DNA of 64,000 nt. Source: Deltaproteobacteria bacterium (lineage in GTDB: Bacteria; Lernaellota; Lernaellaia; JACKCT01). Numbering within the stretch: position 1 is the stretch's first letter; each line of letters opens with the position of its first letter. Below are positions 25,975-33,554 of this stretch, in pieces. Where the stretch lies: NCBI GenBank assembly GCA_020633895.1, contig JACKCT010000005.1, positions 124,001 through 188,000 on the forward strand. Reading direction: 5' to 3'. The notes under the pieces were generated by a model that saw only the letters and a list, made by a program, of their open reading frames with translations, had not been told where the DNA came from and did no database searches. Made by a program: the position numbers and the translations under genes.

Positions 25975-28110
25975 CTAAAACAGGAACGACAACTGGGCCT
26001 TGTAGTTGCGGCCGGGCTCGTAGAGGCCGGAGCCGTGGTATTTGTAGAGGACGTCGCCGATGTTCTCGACGGCCATGACGATCTCCACCCAATCCGTCGG
26101 GTAGGCGCCCAGGCGAATGTGGTAGACGGTGAACGCCGGGGTGCCGTCCGGGCCGATGCGCGAATCGTCCTTGTCGCCTTGGGAGAGGCGGTCCTGCTTG
26201 GCCGACGCCTCCACGACGCCTTCCAGCCAGATCGGGTTGTCGCCGATGTGAATGTAGCCGTTGCCCATCAGCGGCGGGATGCGTCGCAGGGGTTCGTCGT
26301 CGGTCTCGTTCTGGCCGAAGGTGGAGGACGCCGCCGCCCCGGCGTAGAGCACGTCGGGAATCGCGATCAGCTTCGCGCTCGTTTCCCAGCCGTAGATGTA
26401 CGCCTCGCCCACGTTTTCGTTCCGATAGACCGGGTCGCCGCCGATGGTGTCGTCGCCGTTGTAGGTCGCCGGTTTGCGCGCGATCAGGTCGTCGATCATC
26501 GAGTAGTAGTAGAAGAACGAGAAATTCACGTTCGGGTGCGTGAGGCGATATCCCGCTTCATATTGCACCAGCGTCTCCGGATCCAGGTCCGCGTTGGGCA
26601 CGTCGAAGCGCCCGTCTTCGCTGCCCAATTTCGAGAGGTCGTCCACGCTCGGCACGCGGAAGCCCCGCGACGCGCCCAGCACCAGCGCGTTGTAGGCGAT
26701 CGGCTGCACCCACACATGGGCCGACCAGGTCACGTCGTCGATGGTGTCGTCCACTTTCACCGTGCCGGTGGCCGGGTCGTCGAGTTCGATGTCCGGGGTA
26801 AACGCGCTGTAGCGAACGCCGGGCACGAGCTTGAGCCAGTCCACCGGCGTGACGCGCGCCTCGGCGTAGGCGGCGACGGAGGTGAAGGTGGAGCCGTCGG
26901 GGAATTGGGCGTCGTCGAGCTTGTCCACATCGCCCGAAGGCAGATCCTCGGTCTCGCGCTCGGAGCTGATGTCGTCCTGGTAATACTCGCCGCCATACAC
27001 AAAACGCACCCAAGGCCCGATTGCCGATTCGAGTTGCAGCCCCGCGCCGAGCGTATCGACGACGTCCAGGTCCCGCGTCTCGGTGTCGGGAGCGGCGGCG
27101 GAGATTTTTTCCCGCCCCTCGGTTTGCTGCTGATACGAACCGAACGCCTCAATGCGGTCCAGACCCGGCGCCAGGTCGTCGACCAGGACCTTGCCGTAGG
27201 CCATCAGGCGGCGCTGGGGCTCGAAGTTGTTCTTGGGATTGCCCGGATCGTAGTTGGGCACGTCGTCCAGGTTCACATACTGCACCGACGTTTGCAGCGT
27301 GACCTTGTCGGTCAGGTGGAAGTCCAGATTGCCGGCGAAATCCTGCTCTTCGTAGTCATAGGGCGACTGCGGCGGCTCCTTGCGGCCCGGGTCCACGTCG
27401 CCGAATTTCCGGAAGTTGCCGGAGAAGGCGTAACCGGCCGCGTCCTTCACGTTGCCGTCGAAGTCCAGATGGGAGGTCTGCTCGTCCTCGCCGGTGGTGA
27501 AGCGCTGCATCAGGCGTCCGTCGACCTGGGATTTGTCGCCGAAGTTGTCGCGACGGTGCGTGATGACGTTGATCGCGCCGCCCAGGGCGTCCGAGCCGTA
27601 GAGCACCGACGAGGGCCCTCGCACCACCTCGATGCGGTCCACGAAAAACGGGTCGATGGTGTTCAGATATTGGTTGGGCCCGCCGCGAAAGGTGGAGTTG
27701 TTGACGCGGATGCCGTCGACCAGATAGAGCACCTGGTTGCCCACCAGACCGCGAATGAACGGCGCTCCGCCGCCCTGGTTGGTGCGTTGGACCATGACGC
27801 CCTCTTCGTAGGTGAGGGCCTCGGGCACGGTGCGGGCCATCTGATCGAAGATTTCGTCCCGGGTCACGGTGGAGACGGCGCGGGCGGCCCGGTCCTTGTC
27901 CTCGGGAGTGCGTTCCGCGGTGACGATCATCTCGGGGCGGGTTGCGTCGTCATTGGCCTTCCCGGCGCCCAGCATTTCCGCCGCGTCGAATTGGGATTTT
28001 TCCTCCTGATCCTCGGCGACGGGCTCGTCGTCCTGGGCCCACGCGGGCACGGCGAAGGCGACGAGGAGCGCGAGGGCGAACAAGGCGGGGCGGGCAAAAC
28101 GATACGGCAT
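25975..28110 (-). CDS. TonB-dependent outer-membrane receptor
   Basis: An active-transport receptor of about 711 residues. The signal peptide (FALALLVAFAVPAWAQ) precedes a probable TonB-box region (PEMIVTAER). A plug domain follows (VPEALTYEEGVMVQ, APFIRGLVGNQVLYLVDGIRVN, IEVVRGPSSVLYGSDALGGAINVIT), then a 22-strand-type barrel ending in YKAQLSFLF with the terminal aromatic expected of outer-membrane barrels. The ATG at 28110 is chosen; the frame extends to 28386 but covers non-natural sequence. Plug sequence resembles BtuB/CirA/heme-type receptors, though the substrate is not clear. No cobalamin riboswitch or Fur-like box was seen upstream. Confidence 0.93.
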   Translation of the reverse strand: MPYRFARPALFALALLVAFAVPAWAQDDEPVAEDQEEKSQFDAAEMLGAGKANDDATRPEMIVTAERTPEDKDRAARAVSTVTRDEIFDQMARTVPEALTYEEGVMVQRTNQGGGAPFIRGLVGNQVLYLVDGIRVNNSTFRGGPNQYLNTIDPFFVDRIEVVRGPSSVLYGSDALGGAINVITHRRDNFGDKSQVDGRLMQRFTTGEDEQTSHLDFDGNVKDAAGYAFSGNFRKFGDVDPGRKEPPQSPYDYEEQDFAGNLDFHLTDKVTLQTSVQYVNLDDVPNYDPGNPKNNFEPQRRLMAYGKVLVDDLAPGLDRIEAFGSYQQQTEGREKISAAAPDTETRDLDVVDTLGAGLQLESAIGPWVRFVYGGEYYQDDISSERETEDLPSGDVDKLDDAQFPDGSTFTSVAAYAEARVTPVDWLKLVPGVRYSAFTPDIELDDPATGTVKVDDTIDDVTWSAHVWVQPIAYNALVLGASRGFRVPSVDDLSKLGSEDGRFDVPNADLDPETLVQYEAGYRLTHPNVNFSFFYYYSMIDDLIARKPATYNGDDTIGGDPVYRNENVGEAYIYGWETSAKLIAIPDVLYAGAAASSTFGQNETDDEPLRRIPPLMGNGYIHIGDNPIWLEGVVEASAKQDRLSQGDKDDSRIGPDGTPAFTVYHIRLGAYPTDWVEIVMAVENIGDVLYKYHGSGLYEPGRNYKAQLSFLF

Positions 28111-28231
28111 TTCGTGGGTCCCCCGAAGCGGTCGATGCATTCCGCAATTCGATGAATTTGGCGGAGTGTACTCGGCTCCCGCGCGGCGAATCAAGCTCTT
28201 GGGCTCGGGCGCCGCGCCGCGACCGGCGGCG

Positions 28232-28723
28232 TCAGCACGCCATTTCGGTGCAGGCCCACGTCCCGCCGTCGCAAGTGCATTTGTTGCAACCGTCGTCGGC
28301 GTCGGCGATCTGCCCTTCGTTGTCGCAAGGCTCGCCGGCCGAGACATTCTCCAGGCACGCGATTTCGGTGCAACTCCACACCCCATCCTCGCAGGTGCAG
28401 GTGTTGCAACCGTCGACGGCGGGCTGCACGGCTGCCTCGGGTCCGCAGGCGGCGCCCGGTTCGGCCAGGCACGCCATCAAGGTGCATTGCCATTCTCCGT
28501 CGCCGCAGGTGCACGAGTTGCATCCGTCGGTGGACGGAGCCTCGGCGCCCTCGGGCGAGCACGCGTCGCCGGGTTCGGCGTACGTGTCCACGTCGTCGTC
28601 ATCATCGGACGTGTCGTCGTTGTCGTCGTCATCGTCGTCGCCTCCGCACGAGACGGCGAAGCCCACCGCCAAGGCGACGGCGGTCAGAAGCAGGAGCAAC
28701 AGGCGGGCAACACGGATCGGCAT
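28232..28723 (-). CDS. Lipoprotein with three pacifastin-like cysteine repeats
   Basis: A 163-residue lipoprotein from ATG 28723, with GGGAGGG upstream; the GTG five codons earlier is less likely. Lipobox AVSC (C26) is followed by an Asp-rich spacer. Three repeats of about 38 residues each end in D-G-C-N-x-C-T-C-x-x-G-x-W-x-C-T-x-x-A-C (for example CNSCTCGDGEWQCTLMAC). This spacing is very close to the C-N-x-C-x-C...G...C-T-x3-C core of pacifastin-type serine protease inhibitors, otherwise known mainly from arthropods; von Willebrand C-type modules are a less precise match. A surface-tethered protease inhibitor or disulfide-knot binding module is likely, pending structure comparison. Confidence 0.75.
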   Translation of the reverse strand: MPIRVARLLLLLLTAVALAVGFAVSCGGDDDDDDNDDTSDDDDDVDTYAEPGDACSPEGAEAPSTDGCNSCTCGDGEWQCTLMACLAEPGAACGPEAAVQPAVDGCNTCTCEDGVWSCTEIACLENVSAGEPCDNEGQIADADDGCNKCTCDGGTWACTEMAC

Positions 28724-28828
28724 GGGGATCCCTCCCACGAAGTGGTGACGGCATTGTAGTCGATTTCGCGGGGCGGGCGAAGACGGAGGAGGAGAGGGCG
28801 TTGGTGTCCGTCGGAGCCGCGAGTTCTT

Positions 28829-29180
28829 TCAGAGCCCCGACCTGTAGGGAGGGGTCAAATTCGACGATGTCATTGTGAGCTTGCGACGCAACAGAGCCCC
28901 GACCGTCAGGGAGGGGTCGTCGAGCGCTTCGACTTGGTGGACGCTTCGGACCGCTTGCTCACGCGCGCGGCTCTGTCATCGCACGACACCGTGACCGAAC
29001 AGAGCCCCGAACGGTATTAGACGATCCAGCACGTGGAGTGCTGTAAAAGATGAAAACCCGAGACAATCAACGCAAGCGTCACCCGCTCGCTACGTCTCGC
29101 GGCTCGGACATCGCAGTACGATGCAAGATTAGCGCCCGGGCGATCCGACCCGCTCCCTGACGGTCGCGGCTCTGACGGGT
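28829..29180. repeat. Intergenic repeat cluster
   Basis: Modules TCAGAGCCCCGACCTGTAGG (about 28831), CAGAGCCCCGACCGTCAGGG (about 28892), a paired right end ACGCGCGCGGCTCTGTC, CAGAGCCCCGAACGGTATTA (about 29000) and CCGCTCCCTGACGGTCGCGG (29150) are present. They are divergent and partly truncated. The following stretch, 29266-29345, holds the second repeat type (GGAGCGAAGCGACGCCC and TCCGCCGCGACTACGCGGCT). Confidence 0.8.
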
Positions 29181-29217
29181 GGGCACGGTTTCGAAAGAAT
29201 AGCGTTGGCATTCGACT

Positions 29218-29253
29218 AAGAAAAACCCGCCGCATTTCGCGACGGGCCTTCTT
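29218..29253 (-). terminator. Intrinsic terminator after the adhesin-like gene
   Basis: Read on the minus strand: GGCCCGTCGCG-AAAT-GCGGCGGGTTTTTC, a stem with one mismatch followed by five T. It lies about 90 bases after the stop of the gene at 29344-30714. Confidence 0.7.
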
Positions 29254-29343
29254 GCATTCACCAATTCTGTGGGAGCGAAGCGACGCCCCTGCTAGGGCCA
29301 TTCAACGACGCGTCAGCGTCCTTAGTCCGCCGCGACTACGCGG

Positions 29344-30714
29344 CTAGCAGCCGCAGCCGCCTCCGACGTCGTCATCGTCGTCGCCGTCGACCGGATCGGC
29401 GGCGTCGTCGTCGGCCGCGTCATCGTCATCGTCATCCGCGACGTCATCGTCCGAGGCGTCGTCGTCGTCGTCATCGCCGGTGGACTTGGCGCGGGGGCCG
29501 CAGTCCGAGCAGTCGGTGCCGTAGTCGCACAGGGACAACTCGGAGCATTCGCCGCCGTCGTCGCAGACGCCGTCGTTGTTGAAGGGGCAGGAGTTGTCGC
29601 AGTCGTAGAGCGCTTCCTCGTCGACGTTGTCTTCCGGTTCGCCGGGATCGGTGTCCGCCGGGCAGATGTCGAGCACGCCGCGAATCATCAGGTTGCCGCC
29701 GCTGATGGCCGCCCAGGCGTCCTCACTCGCGTCGTAGGCGTGGGACATCTCGCCGGTGGTGCTGTCGTCAAAGCCGACGCGCAGCACGCCGCCGTCCTCG
29801 TCCAGGTTGACCGCGCCCAGGCACAGGCCCGGCACTTCACTCAACGGACGCAGGAAGTCCTCGCCGCACACGATGCCCGTGACCCAGGAATAGACCAGGC
29901 TCGGCTTGAATTTGTTGGATTGCCACAGGGGCGCGTCCCCGGCCGGTTCGGTGCCGGTCTCGTCGCTGGCGTAGATCACCAGGGCCGCCGCTTTGGTCGT
30001 GCCGCGCAGATACGCGCTGATCTCGCCCAGGTAGGCGTTTTCCTGATCGATGGGAAAGCAACGCACGGCGCCGTCGGCGGAGGCGTTGATGATCCAGTCC
30101 GAATCCGAGCCGTCATCGTCGTCTTCCAGGCTGTCGCGCACGGAGCATTCGGCTGTCACGCACACGTTGTCGACCATCCAGACGCCGCTGGTGCCGGCGG
30201 TGGTGTCGAAGTGGAAACCCAACTGCATGGCCGGATTGTCGTCGGCGGCGTCGGAGATGTCGTAGCTGAAGGGCTGCTCGACGTGGGACTCTTCGTTAAC
30301 CGCCAGGGCGACCTCGTCGCCGTCGGCGTCGGTGACGTAGACGGTGCCCAGCAGGTCGTCGTAGCCCGGCTCCTCGAAGAACAAACTATCGAAATGCAGT
30401 CGGGCGTTGGCGTAGGGGCTCATGTCGATCTCGTCGCTGATCAGGCGGGAGTCGGTGCGCCAGTTGGTGTAGGCCAGGGAGTTGAGAAAGGCCGCTTCCT
30501 GGTCGATGTGGCCCAGGTGAGGCACGGTGCGCACGAACTCGTCGAATTGCCACGTGGGACTGCATTCGGTGATTTCGTTTTGGACGCTCCAGCCCGGCGG
30601 CGGCAGGAAACTGGCGAAGTCTTCCCAGACGATGGTGCGCGCCTGACCGGTGGCGGGCAGGGCCAGCAAAAGGGCGGCCAGTCCCAGGACGAGGGCGATG
30701 CGACGAAGTTTCAT
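29344..30714 (-). CDS. Secreted adhesin-like protein with Asp-rich C-terminus ending GGGCGC
   Basis: A 456-residue exported protein; the signal peptide cleaves after TGQA and has no lipobox. Residues about 28-190 (IVWEDFASFLPPPGWSVQ ... DSRLISDEIDMS ... WMVDNVCV) look like a cleaved-adhesin / choice-of-anchor J jelly-roll domain. A Cys-rich block, CPFNNDGVCDDGGECSE ... CDYGTDCSDCG, is of a kind common in myxobacterial secreted proteins. The last 50 residues are mostly Asp and end VGGGCGC at the stop codon. The tail may be a C-terminal attachment signal, because similar tails end three other exported proteins here. GGGAG supports ATG 30714. Confidence 0.75.
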   Translation of the reverse strand: MKLRRIALVLGLAALLLALPATGQARTIVWEDFASFLPPPGWSVQNEITECSPTWQFDEFVRTVPHLGHIDQEAAFLNSLAYTNWRTDSRLISDEIDMSPYANARLHFDSLFFEEPGYDDLLGTVYVTDADGDEVALAVNEESHVEQPFSYDISDAADDNPAMQLGFHFDTTAGTSGVWMVDNVCVTAECSVRDSLEDDDDGSDSDWIINASADGAVRCFPIDQENAYLGEISAYLRGTTKAAALVIYASDETGTEPAGDAPLWQSNKFKPSLVYSWVTGIVCGEDFLRPLSEVPGLCLGAVNLDEDGGVLRVGFDDSTTGEMSHAYDASEDAWAAISGGNLMIRGVLDICPADTDPGEPEDNVDEEALYDCDNSCPFNNDGVCDDGGECSELSLCDYGTDCSDCGPRAKSTGDDDDDDASDDDVADDDDDDAADDDAADPVDGDDDDDVGGGCGC

Positions 30715-30814
30715 TCGTTTGCTCCCTGTAGGATTCGACGTCGAGCCGAGTTTCAGGCATGAGAAATCGGCGTAGGGGGCAAACGTCTTGAGGATATGGC
30801 GCGGCCGGGCGGGA

Positions 30815-31729
30815 TCACATCAGGGAGGAAAAGAACTCCCAGATTTGGGCGGTGCTGCCCCGATCGTCCGGTTCGGGCCATTCGTGCTGCATCCCGGGGA
30901 CGGAACAGAAAACGACCCGTTCGCCGTCGACGCAGTCCGCGTATTCCTCGCAGCCGTCGGCGTTGGTTGCCGGATCGCCGCATTCGGAGGCCGCGGCGAA
31001 CAGTTCGGCGGTCTCGACGCCGTTTTCGGGCGGGGTGGTTTCGTCGGCGTCGCCGTGGATCACGATGGCCGAGACCGCGTCCGTGACGCCGCAGTTTTCG
31101 CCGAAATTCACCGTGCCGCCCACCGGGGCTCCGGCGCGGAAGAGGGTGCTGCCGGCGACCAGTTCATTGGTGAAGGACGCGCCGTTGGAGAATCCGCTGA
31201 CGAAGACCGCCGACAGATCGACGCAGTAAGCGGCGAAGACTTCGTTGAGGGTGTCGGCGATGAAATGGTGATCCGCGCTGTTGCAGTCGGAGGTGTCCCA
31301 ACGGGTGCGTCCCGAGTCGTTTTCCAGGGCCGCGGGATAGACGTTGATGAAGCCTTCGTCGGCGCCCAGCTCGCTGAAGCCGGTTGTCGTTCGGTGGCCG
31401 TCGGGAGAGCCGCCCGCGCCGTGCAGGTTGAGCACCAGGGGCATCGCGGAGCCGTCATAGGAGTCGGGGACGTCGAGCAGATATCGGCGCTCCACGCCGC
31501 CGGAGGTGATCGTCAGGTCAAAAGACCCCGCGGCGCCGTCTCCGCCGTCGCATCCGTCGGAAAGGCCGGTCCCTGAAGGCAGGCCGTCGTCGTCATCATC
31601 ATCATCGTCGCCCTCGGTGCTGTCGTCGTCATCGTCGTCGCCGCCGCACGCGGACGAAAGCGTGAACGCCCCCATCGCCAGGGCCACCAGGGCGAAGGCG
31701 ATCCAAAATCGCCGGATTTGTCGTGTCAT
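30815..31729 (-). CDS. Esterase lipoprotein, PHB-depolymerase / feruloyl-esterase (LpqC) type
   Basis: A 304-residue surface lipoprotein: lipobox LSSAC (C28), an Asp-rich spacer to about residue 48, then an alpha/beta hydrolase. HGAGG (103-107) is the oxyanion loop, GFSNG (179-183) holds nucleophile S181, HGDADE gives D227 and MQHEWP gives H282, all as expected for the COG3509 polyhydroxybutyrate depolymerase-like esterases. These enzymes cleave polyester, acetyl-xylan or feruloyl ester bonds outside the cell. Eight or more cysteines suggest disulfides. It lies between two other exported proteins. Confidence 0.88.
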   Translation of the reverse strand: MTRQIRRFWIAFALVALAMGAFTLSSACGGDDDDDDSTEGDDDDDDDDGLPSGTGLSDGCDGGDGAAGSFDLTITSGGVERRYLLDVPDSYDGSAMPLVLNLHGAGGSPDGHRTTTGFSELGADEGFINVYPAALENDSGRTRWDTSDCNSADHHFIADTLNEVFAAYCVDLSAVFVSGFSNGASFTNELVAGSTLFRAGAPVGGTVNFGENCGVTDAVSAIVIHGDADETTPPENGVETAELFAAASECGDPATNADGCEEYADCVDGERVVFCSVPGMQHEWPEPDDRGSTAQIWEFFSSLM

Positions 31730-31780
31730 GAGTTCCCTCCTTGCGGATCAAGGGACGATACGTCGCCGAGCCGTCCGGCG

Positions 31781-33244
31781 TTACCCGCAGCAGAAATCGT
31801 CGTCCTCGTCCTGGGACAGGCCGTCGCTGGAGGTGATGGTCTCCGGGTCGTCCTCGTCGTCCTCGCCGGGCGGGATGGACGGCGCGTCGTCGTCGACATC
31901 GTCCGTGTCGTCATCCTCGTCGTCGTCTTCGTCTTCGGTGTCGTCGTCATCATCGTCATCGGTGAGATCGTCGTCGCCCGGGGGGAGGGTGGCGATGTTG
32001 TCGAATTGAAAAAAGATCCCGCTTTCGTCGCCGTCCTGGTCGCCGGTGGACAGCCACACGACGGCGAACTGCCCGTCCTCGTTGGCCGAAACGGCCGGCG
32101 AATCCTGCCGCCCGTTCTGAAAGTGGTTGACGATGATGTCGCCGGTGGTCGGATTTCCGTTTTTATCGAAGCGGCGCAGGTAGATGTCGTCCTCGTCGCT
32201 GTGACCGCCCTCGCGAATGCCGGCCCAGATGACGATGAATTGCCCGTCGTCGAACAGCTTGGCCACCGGGCGCGTATTGCCGTCACGAGGCAGGTGATTG
32301 GCCACGAACGGCTCGCCGACCGGGTCGTCGAACGACGTGAAAAGGCGCCCGATGACGTCGAAATCGTTGTCCGGGCGCCGGGACTGCCAGACGATCAGGA
32401 AGTGGCCCGAGGCGTTGGCGGTGATGTAGGGCAGGGACTCGTCGCGCTCGTCTTCCACGCTGATGCGCTTGCCCGTCGCCAGGGCGTTTCCGTCCCAATC
32501 AAACGGACGCAGGTACACGGCGTCCACGTCGCCCGAGTCGACGCCTCCCGCATGGCCGACGACGAGGAAGTCCTTGTCGTCATTGACGAACGCCGACCCG
32601 CCGACGGCTTCCAGCGTGTCGAAATTGTTATCCAGGTTGGGAAAGATGGACTTGCCCAGCTTGGTGCCGTCGGCGTTCATGCGTTGCACCTCGGTGGAGG
32701 TGCCGCCCCAGGCCACGATGAAGTCTCCGTCCTCGAACACGGCCAGCGTGGGGGTCCGCTCCAAGGCTTTGACCGGAACCATTTGGCTGATGATGAACTC
32801 GTCGGTGGTCGGGATCAGGTCCTTGTCGAACACGCGGCCGAAGTTGTTGCCGAAGGCTTCGAATTGCCAGATCGCGACCAGGTTGCCGGTTCCGTCCAGG
32901 GCAATGTACGGCCGCTTCTGATCGCCGTTCGTGGTGACGTTGGCGAGGATTTCGCCGGTCTGGGCGGCGCCGTCTTCGTCGAAAGCGCGCAGGTAGATGC
33001 CGCCGAAAGAGCCGTCCTGATTGTCCGAGCGCCATCCCACGACGATGCGGTTGTCCGGGCGAATCACGACGGTGGGATCGCCCTGTTGACCGGTGGTAAA
33101 GACATTGGCCTGCAAGTCGAGGTCCCCGATGTCGGCCGTCGCGGCACCGGCGGCGAAAAACAGAATTGCCGACAGGGCCGACAGGGCCGACAGGGCGACA
33201 AGGCGGAGTTTTCGCGGTTGCGTCGGGCCGATCCGCCGGATCAT
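31781..33244 (-). CDS. Secreted beta-propeller-like protein with Asp-rich C-terminus ending FCCG
   Basis: A 487-residue exported protein. The signal peptide includes a short duplication (LSALSALSA, from a 9-base repeat around 33172-33198) and cleaves near AAGAATA-D. Seven or so blades of about 50 residues follow a pattern such as P-x-V-V-I-R-P-D-N-R-I-V-V-G-W-R-S and G-x-F-x-V-V-W-Q-S, typical of a propeller. Residues about 405-487 are an Asp/Glu tract ending DEDDDFCCG. There is no lipobox, so the C-terminal cysteines may serve instead for attachment or crosslinking (inference). Ligand and function are unknown. Confidence 0.75.
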   Translation of the reverse strand: MIRRIGPTQPRKLRLVALSALSALSAILFFAAGAATADIGDLDLQANVFTTGQQGDPTVVIRPDNRIVVGWRSDNQDGSFGGIYLRAFDEDGAAQTGEILANVTTNGDQKRPYIALDGTGNLVAIWQFEAFGNNFGRVFDKDLIPTTDEFIISQMVPVKALERTPTLAVFEDGDFIVAWGGTSTEVQRMNADGTKLGKSIFPNLDNNFDTLEAVGGSAFVNDDKDFLVVGHAGGVDSGDVDAVYLRPFDWDGNALATGKRISVEDERDESLPYITANASGHFLIVWQSRRPDNDFDVIGRLFTSFDDPVGEPFVANHLPRDGNTRPVAKLFDDGQFIVIWAGIREGGHSDEDDIYLRRFDKNGNPTTGDIIVNHFQNGRQDSPAVSANEDGQFAVVWLSTGDQDGDESGIFFQFDNIATLPPGDDDLTDDDDDDDTEDEDDDEDDDTDDVDDDAPSIPPGEDDEDDPETITSSDGLSQDEDDDFCCG

Positions 33245-33554
33245 GAACTTCTCCGTCGCGCTGGTGGGTGGTCGACCTTCAAATTCGCGCGCCGAATTGG
33301 GGACGTCAAGGGAAAAGCCGCATCAGGGTTTAATCCCGAATTTCAATATTTGAGATCTAACGTCATAATACCGATAGTATCGAACCGACAGTGGCAGGAC
33401 AATTGCCGTGGTCCGGGAGCGGCGGGATTTCCCGAATCTCCGATGACAGGCGTTGCCCCAGGCGCCCGGATGCCCGCAAAGCTTCCGGCGAGACGAAACC
33501 ACCTTTGAAAACAATTCGTCGTCGCAAGGCTGTTGCGGCGGCAAGGAGCGGTCG

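Noticed and set aside
25885-28155. A 756-residue plus-strand open frame over the TonB receptor gene
   Set aside because: The minus strand gives a complete TonB-dependent receptor with signal peptide, plug and barrel. The plus-strand frame starts inside a repeat and has shadow-type composition.
31856-31980. Runs of GTCGTC/GACGAC as DNA repeats of their own
   Set aside because: They are simply codons of the Asp tracts in lipoprotein and tail regions, not separate elements, apart from the regular 15-bp unit at 63139-63243.
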